Assembly: GCF_963678635.1 (NCBI RefSeq)
Contig: NC_087069.1
Span: 55,224,928 to 55,288,927, forward strand
Direction: 5' to 3'
Length of the DNA stretch: 64,000 nt
Source: Symsagittifera roscoffensis
Taxonomy: Eukaryota > Xenacoelomorpha > Acoela > Convolutidae
Part shown: piece after piece, positions 36,930 through 48,581 of the stretch
Layout of the letters: every line of letters starts with the position of its first letter
Position numbering within the stretch: the first letter of the stretch is position 1
Notes under the pieces: generated by a model
The model's database searches: none
What the model was told of the DNA's origin: nothing
Seen by the model: the letters and a program-made list of their open reading frames with translations, nothing else
Translations under genes and position numbers: made by a program

Positions 36930-39695
36930 CATTACCTTACAGGTTTTAAAATATCTAAGAAAATTTCAAAAACTTTATTGGAAAAAAGGTTAAAAATATT
37001 ATGCAAGAAAGAATGTCTCTAAAATGGACAACAAAGACGTTGCGAAAACTTAATGCTAAAGATGAATATTTTAAAAAATTGAAAAGTATTTTAAAAGTTT
37101 AAACAATATGAAATGAAACGAGCTTAAGCGGAAAAAATAATTCAACAGAAACCTGACAAATATACAATTGTTATGATTTAAAATTCCGACTTTCGGAAAG
37201 AAAGACGGAACATGCGTGATGGGGGTAGTTTTTTCTACAAACATTTTAGACTTCTTGTTACCTAGTTTTTTTGGCAAAAATTTTTTTCACTATTCGAAAT
37301 TGTTTTTGTTTTGGGCTTTTTCAGTTATACTAAGACAATCATATTTAAAAATGAATTTTGTGGTAGTAAACTGCAAAATAAACATGTGAGCGTGAACAAG
37401 TGAACAAATTCATACAAGAGTTCTTTCAAGCCAATTGCTGTGAAAACAACTTTTATAGAACTTTGCTGTGATTTTTCGAGAAAGCTAGGAAACCAGAAGA
37501 AAGTTTTCTTTTGAGCTCAAAATTGAAAAAAAAAATGAACTATGATTATTTTGTCCAAGATGTTAAAAGTTTCAAGAGTTTTATTATGGGGACATTTAAC
37601 GTGCGATATAGTGAGTAAAGAATAAAAGAAGTTTTTATCCGTACTAGAAATCGTTCCATATTGAGTTGAATCTTGCTCTTTGGACTTTGGATTACTTCAC
37701 TTATTCATACATGCATAAACTGTCACCTTGTACTTTACATAGCGTGTGGGTGATTATTCTTTATCAATTTTTTGAACAAACACTGGTTATAGGTTGAAAA
37801 AACCGAATATTAAGGAATTAAGGGTTTTCTCTCTTGACAATTATTTTTCAATGAAAATTATTTTGGTCAACAATTTAGTCGCGATAGTTAACGGTAAAAT
37901 AAGCAAGACTGCTCTTATATCCCCAATGATTCATAGTTATCTGTTTTGCCGATCACTTTTTTGGTTTCAAAAGAAATCTTTTAAAACCTGGCAAAAAAAG
38001 AAAGTTTTGAATAGTAAAAAAAAAACAATTTCCTATTTTAAAACCCTCAGAAGCAATGTAACGTTTTTTGCTTGTGCTGTTTTGCGCGTATAACGAAATA
38101 ATAAGCGCAAGATCAATGTGGAAGGATTGAAACTGCCGCTTACTTTTAATAGCACGAAATTTATTGCCCGTTAACTATCACATTTTGAATTATAGTCATC
38201 AAATTATCCCAAAATTCAAATTATTGTGACTTGGTTGGAAATGATCACAAATAAGTTATTCTTTTTGTATTTCAGCTCATGGCAACATTATTTTTCAATT
38301 AGTCTGAAAAAATTTGATAAGATTGTGCAATTAAAAAAAGTCGAAGGTTGACTGAATGAATAAAACACCCACGCATAAAAATTCCGCGTTTCTTCAAAAT
38401 TCGTCAAAATTTTTGGCAATTGTGCTACAACCAATCAAAGAAGCTTCAAATAAAAAGCGCGAGTTTGTTTTTTGTATTAGTTTTTTTTATAATAGCCCCC
38501 AAGTTCATATTTCAGTTTACCTGGAATGTTGTTTCGATTTCCCGACGCAGATGCCATTTTGATTCGTTTCAAATGGCGTTCAATTGGAGATCAGAGACAA
38601 GCGAATTAGACAGGCCGTCTAAACAAGTATATTTGAAGTACACGTTAAGAAAAATGATGCCCTAAAATAGTGACATGTATGACAAATTGGCACTAAATAA
38701 TAAACTGATTTGGCAAAAAAAACGACTGCCTAAATCCACATTTAACCAATTCGTGTAATTTTGTAATTCTCATATCTTTTCAGTTTACAGAACTTGGAAA
38801 CCTATTTATGCTAGAAGCATTCGATGACAATAACCCAACTTTTTTTGTACATTTGACGTTTTTCGGAAAGCGGGTGTTTTGGTTTTTGACGAAAAAATTG
38901 ACGTCATTATTCCAAAAAATACTTCGATTTTAACACAACCCTCAATCAATCATAAACTCACCGTTGCTAATTTGATTGCAAGACTTGGACTTATGATGTA
39001 GAAAAATAAATTTTCATTAGAAATTGAATAGAAAACTAATCCAAAAATTAATATGAGATTTCGAAATTAATTCACTAGTGAACGATTTTCCGATTCAAAC
39101 TAAAATGAAAAAATGTGAAACTGTAATAAAGTGGGGATGAATATTGTGAACGATTTCAAAAAAATGATCGAGAGAATCAATAGCTGTACAAATTCAGACT
39201 TAACAATCAACCAAAATTTATCGATGAAAAATGTAAACTGAAACGCGAAGTTTTTTCTCAAATCAATGAAGAAACTCTCACATTACTTTTTGAACGAAGT
39301 GTTATGGCACGTGTTAGTTTACCATTCATGTTAATACGAAGAGATATTAAAACTGTAAAAATTAATTTATTATGGCTCGAGTTATATTTGTATATAAAAA
39401 AAACATATAACTACTGAGATTTTTTTGGTAACTCTGGTCTATAAATAAATTAATTTCTGTCGTCTTTTGCACTCCCCCCAATAGTTGTGACTAATACATA
39501 GAGGTATCATGACTTGTTATATGTCGTAGACAAACATTTGATTGATTTTATTTTTGCAAAATTTATTTTTGTAAAACTCAAAAAGCTTTATAGTCTTGCA
39601 ATTTGCAGTCCCAAATTGAAGACCGTCAAGTTAAAAAAAATCAAATCAGTTTCCATAGGCATTATAACTTTTGGAGTGAATCTCGGCTCTTTTTC

Positions 39696-39737
39696 CTCCA
39701 CCCCCACCCCCCCCCCCCCCCTACCCCCAAAAAAAAA
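39696..39737. repeat. Poly-C/poly-A low-complexity tract
   Basis: A C-rich run including 15 consecutive C (39707-39721) is followed by TACCCCC and nine A. It makes artificial Pro-rich and Gly-rich frames on the two strands. Confidence 0.95.
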
Positions 39738-40477
39738 CTTCACACGAGCATCATTTTTATGGTTTACGAGTGTTCTTACAAGATTGATTAAAAAGACTAA
39801 GCATGTTTGACATGGCCTAATCGGTCTGCATAGCATAGTTCACGACAATCGGATAATGTGACCAGTAATTTTAAATAAAAGAACTTGCAGGTGGGGGAAA
39901 GGAAAAAGAGCCCGAATCCCCACCTCAAAAACTAAAAACCCGTTTTTTTTAACAAAATTCAGCTCTTATCTGCTTCCCCTCCACATATGAACTCCAGTTT
40001 TGGAAACTAATTTTACGCTGTTATAGTGGAATGAACTTTTTCATGATCAACAAACTAGTGACCACATTTGGTATTCATACCTTGCATCGTATTTTCACGC
40101 TTTCAGCCACAATCCCGGGCTGACGAAAATGCTAGTCATACAATTTTCATATTTGGAAAAACGCTAGGCATAACATTTTCATGCCATTCTATTATAATGA
40201 AAAATTGCACGAAAAGTTTATGATTAGCGATTTTTATTATATGGCAACTGTATGACTAGCATTTTTTTTTAATTTTGATTTCTCAAAATTTATGGCTGTG
40301 TTTCTGTGGAACACAAGTGGCAAATACTTTGGTTACTCAAAAGTAGAGTCACCACAGTTTTTGTGTATCCGGGACTACGCTTTTTATTTTTCAAATGTCT
40401 AGATAATTAGGTGGCAATTTTGCATGCTCTTATGATTTGTTTTCTTTAAAAATATTTTCTTATCTTTTGTTTTCTTT

Positions 40478-40837
40478 TCAGGTTATTATGATTTTTTGTT
40501 GTGTATTCAGTTTTTCTCTCGCTAGTTCTTTGGTAGTTAGCCTGCGAGTCATGAATTTCTGTCTTTGTACATAAATAATCCTGATTTTTTCTCTAGCTTT
40601 TTGTTGATTATACCTTGCAAAAATTTTAGCGACATCAAGCAGGTTTGTTGGCTTTAGCCAATTTAAATTTTCACAAAACAACAGGCAGTCTAATTCTTTG
40701 AAAATCAATTGAGGTTTTTTACACAGATTGTTTCCTAAACCAAGTTCCGTTGTTTGTCTTGATTGTCTATCCAATGATATTCGGTTGTACATGTTCGGTT
40801 GTATGCGCTGCTTGTTTTGGTGTTTTTGTTTTTGCAA
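40478..40837 (-). CDS. Unassigned 119-codon frame
   Basis: The start is ATG. The protein is basic and helix-prone, with ENLNWLKPTNLLDVAKIF in the middle and a Lys/Arg-rich C-terminal half. No motif is recognised. At about 33% GC an open frame this long is uncommon but expected occasionally in 64 kb. It could be an exon or transposon fragment. Confidence 0.2.
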   Translation of the reverse strand: MQKQKHQNKQRIQPNMYNRISLDRQSRQTTELGLGNNLCKKPQLIFKELDCLLFCENLNWLKPTNLLDVAKIFARYNQQKAREKIRIIYVQRQKFMTRRLTTKELAREKLNTQQKIIIT

Positions 40838-40914
40838 AGCTTTCTGGTTCTACTATAAAATATCTCCAACCAGTGGTTTCTATAAAAACTTCATTCTCTA
40901 TCAATAAACAAAAT

Positions 40915-41037
40915 TAGGAGCTTCTTAATGAGAATTCTTACTTTGTTGCACTCTGAAAGATCGAATAATGACTAACTGGATCTACTTAACAAACTCCCTC
41001 CGTTTTTTCAATAAGTGAGATTGTTAAGAAGTTCCTA
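40915..41037. repeat. 123-bp segment with 14-base terminal inverted repeats
   Basis: TAGGAGCTTCTTAA (40915-40928) and TTAAGAAGTTCCTA (41024-41037) are inverted with one mismatch. No clear target-site duplication is seen. It may be a small MITE. An alternative is part of a minus-strand Copia-like LTR, because a purine tract GGAGGGAGTT precedes TGTTAAG on that strand near 40999. Confidence 0.35.
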
Positions 41038-41949
41038 TTTCCCTTATTTTTCATTTTTGTTTTATTATTTTTCAACGCTTTTTTTAAAAACCATTTACCC
41101 TATGCTGTGTAAAATGCAAATTGATTTATTTTGCATATATCAAACTACCGAATAGAACAAATAAACAAACATTCAATTTCGAACAGTTTTTCAGACAGAT
41201 AAAATCTCCGTATACGTGTTAGTAGCACGCAAAGTATCACGCCCTAATCGTCGCAAACCCCCAAAACTTTATAAAAAAAGGCTCAGAGTTAAAATGAAAA
41301 TTGTTATTTGAGCTAGGAACAAAAACACAATTCGGATGACGTTTTTAAAATGTTTCAAAAACTATTGGCTCAAAATTTGAAATTTAATTGGAAGAAATAC
41401 CAGCCCACGCACAAAAATCCCGTCTCTTTTGTCGAGCAAAACTATTATCATTCCATGCATGCAATATATCAACTATTTATCACCGTCGTTATGCAATTTC
41501 TACCTAACTTTGATGTAGCTTACGTATTTATGATGTAATTTTGGATTCAAGATGTTGCGGTTTGTAGATATGGCATTTGATTGAGTATCCACCATTTAAC
41601 GGCATGGGTTCCTTTAGCCATTGATTTTCTGTTTTTATCGAAAATTTTCTATTTCTTTATCTTGATTACAGTTCTATTTGCTGCAGAGTTTTATAGTTTT
41701 CATTTCCAATTAATTAGAGATTCTTGGAGTATCTTGGATTCATGCTATCATGAATTTTTCCTTGACAGGAGTAGCAAAAATCTATAAGAGATTTTACTAT
41801 GTGCATAATACGATTCAATTCTTTTTAAACCTTGAACACCGAACATTGAGAAATTTAATGTTGGTTTGCACTAAATTATATATTTCAATAATGTGTGGAA
41901 TTAATAATTAATATTTTTGTTAAACTAAATTTGTTCCGCTTTGATGCAT

Positions 41950-42140
41950 TGGCTGGTGTGATGTAATTTTGTTGTAATAACATTTAATTAATTCAATGAC
42001 AGGTCTTTGTTTCACTTTCAATTTTTGTCCTCTCCGTCGGAGTGATCTTATTTCCGTTTTATCTATTGTTTCAACGATGAGGTAAATCACATACTTAAGC
42101 AAAACTTTTTATTCTTTAAATAGATTTAGAATTAGCATTA
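41950..42140 (+). repeat. Left LTR-like end of the Gypsy element
   Basis: Diverged match to 46180-46345, with landmarks in collinear order (AGGTCTTTG, GTCGGAGTGATCTTA, TTGTTTCAACGAT, AGATTTAGAATTAGCATTAGATC). Outer limits are uncertain. No TG..CA ends were identified. Confidence 0.5.
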
Positions 42141-42689
42141 GATCTTTTTTTGTGGTGTCAAGCATGAACGAAGCAAGCGTCAGAAGGCATCTACAATTCT
42201 GGCAAAGCCATTCAATCAAGCACCAAATTCCGTAAGAAAAAAGACGAGATCTAATTCCAGAGTATAGAAAATATCAATATTAAACAATTACTAAATCCGA
42301 AATAAATCCTTTTGCTCCGTTTATCGTAGAAAAATCCCCAGACGGCAACAAAACCGAAGGACAAAAAAACGCCAGATTTGAAAAAAAAAATTTGGCGGAA
42401 CAAAGACTTACAATGACAAAAATACAGCCTCTCAAAAAGGAGAACTCAGGAAAATTAATGGAATGCGACTAAAGGAGGCCGACAAAAACTAAAATCTTTG
42501 TTACATTTGACACTCGGAACAAAAGGGAAAAAATCAGTGAAAAACTCACCACAGTCGAGCTTTTACACATTTCGTTTACAAAACTTTCGGAACTTCTAGC
42601 GCTAGCGTCCGTATAAGGCTCAGTCGAAGACAAACATCTTAGATTAAACTCCGATGTAAACATCACAAAATTTGATAATTTTGATACTT

Positions 42690-43523
42690 GCTATAAAGAT
42701 CGACTCATAAGCCATATTTTCATATATTGCGAGAAAGAGAAATCAATTAAACTAGATTCGAAATTTTTAAACAAACAAACTTTCGAGAGCAAAGACCAAA
42801 TGCCCAATATTTACGAGTTTGTAGAAAACATCGCAGCAACACTTTGTGAAAAGTCCACCCCACCGGAGATGTTTGGTTTACAAAACTCAATTTAGAGAAG
42901 GCTTATAACCAATTAGCTTCCGACAATTTTACAAGCGTACAATGCAATTTTAGTTTTGTCGATGGCAATATGACAGGCAGCTATCAATTTCACATTTTTT
43001 ACGGACTGGGAGATATGCCCAATGGTTTTAAAAGAGTCATGGAATCAACCATAGGAAATGTTCCTTTCAGAAATTGTTACTTAAACGATATTTGAAGTGC
43101 ATCCAAAGGAGAATTTTCTGCACAAAAAAAAACATTGTTAGTAAATTTTTAGCGACCTTAGATAGTTATAATTTCGCAATCAAAAAACTAAATTATAAAG
43201 TTTTTCAAAACGAAACAGAAAGGCTATGTTTTGAATTTATCGACAATGGAGTCACTCAGCTAATTGACAAATTTTTGGCAATCAAAAATTTTCCCATTCC
43301 AAAAACAAATGAAAGACTTACGTTCATTTTTTGGCTCCATTATTCGAAACATGAACTTTGTACTCAATCTCGTAACACTAAGTAGCCCATTGAGACCATT
43401 ATTGTACGAAAAGTCAAAATTCCAACGGAACAAAAATCAAACAATTGCCTTCAAACAGATCAAAGAAGAGATCGTAAGTTTAACTGAAGTTACGCTCTTC
43501 GACGTAAAATTCAATGAAGAGTA
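42690..43523 (+). pseudogene. Gypsy reverse transcriptase, inactive
   Basis: Readable pieces are KDQMPNIYEFVENIAATL, then WFTKLNLEKAYNQLASDN (motif A region), CNFSFVDGNMTGSYQFH, FYGLGDMPNGFKRVM (motif B region) and NCYLND (motif C). After a frame change come LRSFFGSI and LSSPLRPLLYEKS, the conserved connection segment, and IKEEI. Motif A has KLNL where the catalytic KLDL is expected (Asn codon at 42889-42891). Motif C reads YLND instead of YLDD (Asn codon at 43084-43086). With stops at 43093 and elsewhere, the enzyme is dead. Confidence 0.8.
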
Positions 43524-44394
43524 AAATCAGACGCCTCACATACTGTACATTGAGTCTGAGTAAAAACAACTCCTTGAGAAACATTTCTAAAGCTCCATAA
43601 ATCAAAAGGATGCATTAGAAATACTAGGACTACTTTTGGCAGTTGAAACACACCTCACTGTAATAAAACATACAACAGTAATCTGATATGTTGGGCAATT
43701 AGACTATAACCGTTCAATTTCTCTTTCAAACAACAAGCGTGCAAAGATATGGGCTTTACGGTTTTAGTTTTACAACGTCCTTCGGACAAAGCTAGCCCAA
43801 TTTCCAATTATGAAAAAGTTTGTGGTAGCAAACAAGTCAAAAATTAATCAAGCCTTAAATCTGTCGGATTGAATTTAAAATTACAACCTAAGCTGTTTGT
43901 GTCTAACCTGGAATCATACAAGTTTGCATTACTACTTAATGAAGTTATTGCCTCAACTTTTAATTCTCGTCTTCAAATTTGAGTTTTTACACGCAGTCAA
44001 TCAGAATTTTGCTCATTTCATGTATTTGTTTGGATTTTTCGAACACCGATCTCACAATAATTTCCATTTTTTATGAAGGTTTCCGTTTTTTCAATCTATA
44101 AGTTAAAATTTTCTTAATCTTACTCCTGACGTTACTTGTATAAACTCTGTAATTTTGTCCAATAGCAAAATTGTAAGAAAAGTTTTCTAATTCCGGTTTT
44201 TTTGTTTTCTTTGAAAGGAAAAATTAAACCTAACGCAAATTAGCTTTAGTCAAAAGTTATTTTAAATCGCTAAAAAAGACCATGGCAATTTCCTTCATTG
44301 ACTTCGTTATTTAGTCGGAAAATTTTATCTTTACTGATTGAAGCAGACCAACTTTTCATTTCCTTCAGTCAAGTCGCTCCAAGGGATATTAGAC

Positions 44395-45310
44395 TTTAAA
44401 AATTGCAAACCCGAAAGACTATCCTGAAGTTATAGGCTCATTATATATGGATGGAAAATTAGTAACCTATTCTGACTTGAGAAACGCGATGATTAAGATT
44501 TTACACAAAAATCATTCAAGACAGTTTGGAAAGAAATTCTGCGCGGAATACATCTGGTGGCCACACATTTACAGACATATCTACAGTTTGCACTCAATGT
44601 ACGAAAGCGGGTAAAATCATATAACTTTTATTCCAAACAACTCGGTCAAGAATTACCAGATCTTTCAGATCCAAATAAAGACGTAGACATAGATTTTCCA
44701 GGCCTGTTAGAAGTTTTCAATCAAAAGGTTAATTTTTTCTCTGTATCGATCGTTTCTCGAAATTTCCTTCAGCAAAAAACACTTCAAATACTTCAACTAA
44801 TAGCTTTATCGACTTTATTTGAGAAAATAACTGCGCTCATGGTAAGTCATTTGAATCAATTTTGGTGGACCACGCTTCTTGATTTTAAAGTATATGTTTG
44901 AAGTTTCTTTTGAGGTTCAAACAACTTACAATTTTTTTTTCGTCCGTCGGTGACCATAGATCTGGCAAAAAAATGGTTAAAAAATTGTAAATGATATAAA
45001 AACAAAACTCTTTGCAATATTTTTGACTCGCCTTGACCATCTCTTAAGGATGCTGTCTCCCGTTTTTTTTTGAAACCTATATTCATCGGTTCAATCTTCA
45101 ATCAAATTTTCTCCTTTCCAAAAAATTATTTTGCAAGAAAACCAAATACAATTTGAAAATGGTCAGACTGAGATAACTTGTTTGAATTTGGAGACAAAGA
45201 AGTATCAATCATCGATAACGATAAGGCCTGAAACTGGGGAACTAAATTGAGGGCGGCTCCTTAAATGCATCTTTGCTACCAAAAAACAGAGCTTCAACGG
45301 ATAAAGGCTG
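44395..45310 (+). pseudogene. Gypsy integrase, decayed
   Basis: The first frame carries MDGKLVTYSDLRNAMIKIL, then HKNHSRQFGKKF and EYIWWPHIYRHIY, the N-terminal zinc-binding domain with the H-x3-H pair. After a shift, LPDLSDPNKDVDIDFPG matches the start of the catalytic core with its first Asp. Farther on, a stretch with SVGDHRSG matches the 'tvgDHrSNGlVER' block, with the motif's usual Asn-Gly-Leu lost. Stops and frame shifts occur between all blocks. Confidence 0.7.
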
Positions 45311-46170
45311 CATCTCGGAGGACCAAATCAAAATGACAGTGACCGCTTGCAGCAGAATTCCAATGGTAAACTCATTTACTAAAGTTTACATCCTCAGCAA
45401 AATCGAAAGTCGAGTTAACGGGATAGTTTACTTTGAACGTCTTAACGCCTAAATTCTAAATTTACCTAGGTCTACAGTAGAACTAACCGGATAAAGGGGT
45501 GAAAAATAGGGCTCATTAAAACATCACATTTAAGAGGAAATGTTTCTTTTTGACACATCGCTAACCCAAATGCCGAATTAGGTAGGATAATATTGAAGAA
45601 AAGGATGAAAAAAACCTCGCTTGCGCCATGCTGAGTCATGTCTTAGTCCATCGGAAGCTTCCGGTACAATGAGTGAGAATGGTCGGTGCTAGGTTTTCCC
45701 TGTAAAAATGCGAGGAGGGAGAAGTTCATTTCTGAACACCAATAAGCTTTCAGCTCCTATAACTCGGAAAATCTGGTTCTAGATTACAGTTTTACGATTA
45801 AACCTGAATTTTGAGGCATTCCAGTGACAGCAGATTTTCTACTCTCAAAAATTCCCGCTCCTCGGAAGGACTTTGATGACAAAACCACTGTCCCGAACAC
45901 AGAAAGCGCCGATCTGGAAAACTCTCCAATGGATCAAAACTCTTTTACAAGCATTTCCAGTCTTTAAAACTGTGGATTTTTCTGAACAGATGGAGGTCGG
46001 AAATCAATTTGGTATGCTTTTTTCTATAGCATTATCAATTTATTTTGTTATACTTGAAATTGTTAGCTACTCTGATTTTATAACCCATGCAATCACTTTT
46101 TTTCCTCGGTTCTCGAAGGTAAAAGACATAATAGTTAGTTTATAACCATAACTTACCTTTAAAAACTTTC
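45311..46170 (+). pseudogene. Post-integrase segment, unassigned
   Basis: A coding-like stretch near 45825-45960 reads VTADFLLSKIPAPRKDFDD and on. An overlapping 90-codon frame at 45873-46145 is hydrophobic in its second half. By position this is the 3' internal end of the Gypsy element. No domain is recognised. Confidence 0.3.
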
Positions 46171-46179
46171 TACCAGTAT

Positions 46180-46345
46180 CTAATTTTACAGTATTCACAA
46201 TTATTGAATTTAATGATAGGTCTTCAACACTTTTCCACCCAGTCGGAATGATCTTGCTCACCTTTTATCAATTGTTGTAACGATTAAGTAATTGACTTAT
46301 TTTACCAATTCTTCTGATTATGTTGAAGAGATTTAGATATAGCAT
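46180..46345 (+). repeat. Right LTR-like end of the Gypsy element
   Basis: Diverged partner of 41950-42140 (see there). The pair's age, from visible differences (roughly 30%), is far greater than that of the two tandem arrays. Confidence 0.5.
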
Positions 46346-46879
46346 TACATCATTTTATCCTTGGCTACAATTTTTTTTATAGATCATTATCCAATATATG
46401 TGCCGGGCGGAATTCTACTAAATCAATTTAGAAGATGATTAAAAAACTCGAGTCGGCATGTTGAGTCAATTTTAAGCAGGAATCAGGCGAATTCTGGAAA
46501 TTGTCCGTCGACTGATTCTTTTGGACCAGAGTTTGTATACGATCAATTTGGGTGGAAATTATATAGATGTAAAGATGTCGAACATTGATAGAGATAACAA
46601 AAAGTCAACCTGGATGCCGCGCGCAACAAAAAGAATAAAGCGATTGAACATTTCCGAGCAGTTTCAAATTCAATGAAACGGAATTTTTCGCAAACCATGA
46701 TGAGAGAAGTATGTTTGCAAAATAATTGATCAGGTTGAGCTGAATATCGGTCTTTGCATCAAAAACAAAACCCCAATGGGTGTAATAAACACAGTTTTAC
46801 ACAAAAATTGCGCATTGAACATAATTCAAATACTTTGCGAGATGTTGCTAGCTCAATTTTACCATGATTGCTGCGAAAA

Positions 46880-48063
46880 GTTGATTGGGGCCTCGGAATA
46901 ACAATTGTGATTCAGTTTGATGTCCTTGAACCGCATTCAGATTAGCTCAAAAAAGAGCGGTTTCTAAAAGCACGGTTCTAGTGATTCTGGCTTTCAGTGT
47001 AGAACCAGTATCGGATTTCAGTGTACAACCAGTGGACGTTGTTTTTCTCCGGGCCCCCCTTTGTACTATTTTGAGATATCTATTTTGGGCTGAATGACCT
47101 TCAATTTTTTTTAAAGGCGCCTTTGACGCCAGTCTATCCTACTTTTGAGCGGGGAGCTCGCGCCGAAAAAACGCAATTTTTTGGTCAAAATTTTCCAAAA
47201 AGTGCTAAAAAATTCCTTTTTTTGCCTTTTTTTCAAAAAACTTGCCTGCGGTGCAGAAATTTTTGTCAAAACTAAGTTTTCATAGCGGTTTGAGAGAGTC
47301 GACCTGAAAAAGGCAGACAAAATTTTCGAAATTTTTCTTTGAAAATCCGCCCGCCCCCTCGAGAAACTCCAGCGGCAGCAGTTCGCGGCAGTTCCCTACA
47401 ATTGTTTGCGGCAGTTCCCCTACAATGCAGTTTTAGTAGCTGTATTTTGTTAATCAGAAGTTATCTCCCGTAAGTTCAAGTTTGAAAACTAAACTTTAGC
47501 TCAAAACATGAAACAAAAACACTAAAATAGGAACTACTTGACATAACCAAACAGAAAACAGGGATAGCTGCTTAATGTGCAAGTAGCATAGAAAGCTCCA
47601 ACCATAATATTTCGGAAAAAAAAATCAGGAACCAATTAGTAAAACTCAGGCAAGAATTAAAAGAATATTATCTAAAAATTTTGTAATTCAAAAATATGTG
47701 ATTACAAGTTATCGTTTGGGAATGCACTTAAATTGTAAAGTTAACAAACATTTCCGCACAGTTTGTGCGTTTTCAGGTTTCAATACTTTAATCTAATTGG
47801 TATAAACAGATCAGAGATCTTTGAAAGTATCTAACACATCATCATTTCGAGGTTTAAAAAGGTGTCAGTCAGATTATCGTTAATATTAATAATTTTATGT
47901 AACAATTTATGTTAGATTATTTAGAAAATATTTGTTTTTAGCCGCATATTTCTGAGTTTTGAAAATTTTTTAGCTTTTACATGTTCGAATTGATAGTAGT
48001 TTTACGCCAACACGTAAGTCTTTTGAATCATTTTAACTTTAGCCAAAATTTTGAACACCGCAA
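46880..48063. repeat. Older diverged copy of the 2.7-kb unit
   Basis: GGCCTCGGAATAA..ATTG..ATTCAGTTTGATGTCCTTGAA at about 46887 matches 49889 in the unit. GTGATTCTGGCTTTCAG and the AGTAGCT..AATCAG..TTATC block also match, in the same order. An insertion of roughly 360 bases (about 47045-47400) containing a GGGGAGCTCGCGCCGAAAAA segment is absent from the younger copies. Confidence 0.7.
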
Positions 48064-48176
48064 ATTTCTGAGGTCTTAACATTTTTTGGTTTTTACATGT
48101 TCGAATTGATGCTAGTTTTAAGCCAACACGTAAGTTTTTTTAATAATTCTAATTTTAGCCAAATCTTTGAATACTG
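47943..48176. repeat. Local tandem duplication of a 117-bp monomer
   Basis: Two monomers of about 116-117 bases share TTTCTGAG, TTTTACATGTTCGAATTGAT and GCCAACACGTAAGT, offset 116 (47984 and 48100). Related monomers recur near 50490-50530 and 50823, and in the second 2.7-kb copy. Confidence 0.75.
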
Positions 48177-48179
48177 AAA

Positions 48180-48581
48180 TTATGAATTAAGTTTCAGTAA
48201 ACTATTTCTAAACCCGTCGCGCGAGTTGACTGCTGGCCTATCTTCCCTAATTAGCAGCAAATCTAAAAAAAACCCTAATGCTGCTGGCGGCTTGTCTTCG
48301 AACTCCGAATTTTTTTTGTTTTCCTCACCCCTTGTTGTGAGATGAGGGACAGTTTGGCCGATATGGATGGATTTTACGTCTCTACACATCATTTGACTTC
48401 TTTTCTGTGGAAAAGAATAATTACAGAGTGCATACACAAAAAAAAACTTTCGCTTCATGATTTTTATCTGAGCATAAGTGATATCGAGCAGTTTCGTCGC
48501 AAATGCCTGATTGTAATATTTCTGATATTGAGCTAAAAATATGGGTGGCAAATAATCAGAACGGTTTCCTTTCTCAGCCAT
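48180..48581 (-). CDS. Unassigned 133-codon frame, copy 1
   Basis: ATG (CAT at 48579-48581) to TAA. The predicted protein is mixed and not low complexity, with LLDITYAQIKIMKRKFFF in the first half and PPAALGFFLDLLLIRED in the second. No family is recognised and no membrane or signal segment is clear. In the older copy at 53506-53720 the same frame can be followed for about 70 codons at roughly one third identity, including the LLDI..AQI core, but with two stops. That could reflect past coding or just shared ancestry of the DNA. Confidence 0.3.
   Translation of the reverse strand: MAEKGNRSDYLPPIFLAQYQKYYNQAFATKLLDITYAQIKIMKRKFFFVYALCNYSFPQKRSQMMCRDVKSIHIGQTVPHLTTRGEENKKNSEFEDKPPAALGFFLDLLLIREDRPAVNSRDGFRNSLLKLNS

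Larger units (their letters stand above)
35398..41580. other. Gene-poor stretch between array and Gypsy element
   Basis: No host gene or retroelement domain is recognised, apart from the small items listed separately. Open stretches at 37794-38093 (99 codons) and 38420-38665 (81 codons) have no motif. Confidence 0.35.
41580..46370 (+). mobile_element. Ty3/Gypsy retrotransposon remnant
   Basis: Plus-strand RT at 42690-43523 and integrase at 44395-45310, in the order expected for Gypsy elements. These are flanked by weakly similar sequences at about 41950-42140 and 46180-46345, which share AGGTCTT, GGAGTGATCTT/GGAATGATCTT, ATTGTT..AACGAT and AGATTTAGA in the same order and are best read as old LTRs. 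The internal region is far shorter than a full element and has many frame breaks. Similarity by eye places it with the group whose RT reads 'CNF....G...GTY.F..GFYGL.DMP'. Confidence 0.65.

Noticed and set aside
39514-39836. Proline-rich (plus) and glycine-rich (minus) proteins
   Set aside because: These are artefacts of a C15/A9 low-complexity tract.
46590-46700. Stretch with VNLDAARNKKNKAIEHF as a BAR-domain (endophilin-like) exon
   Set aside because: Only about 12 residues look similar. The rest does not follow the family, and no splice sites or neighbouring exons were found.
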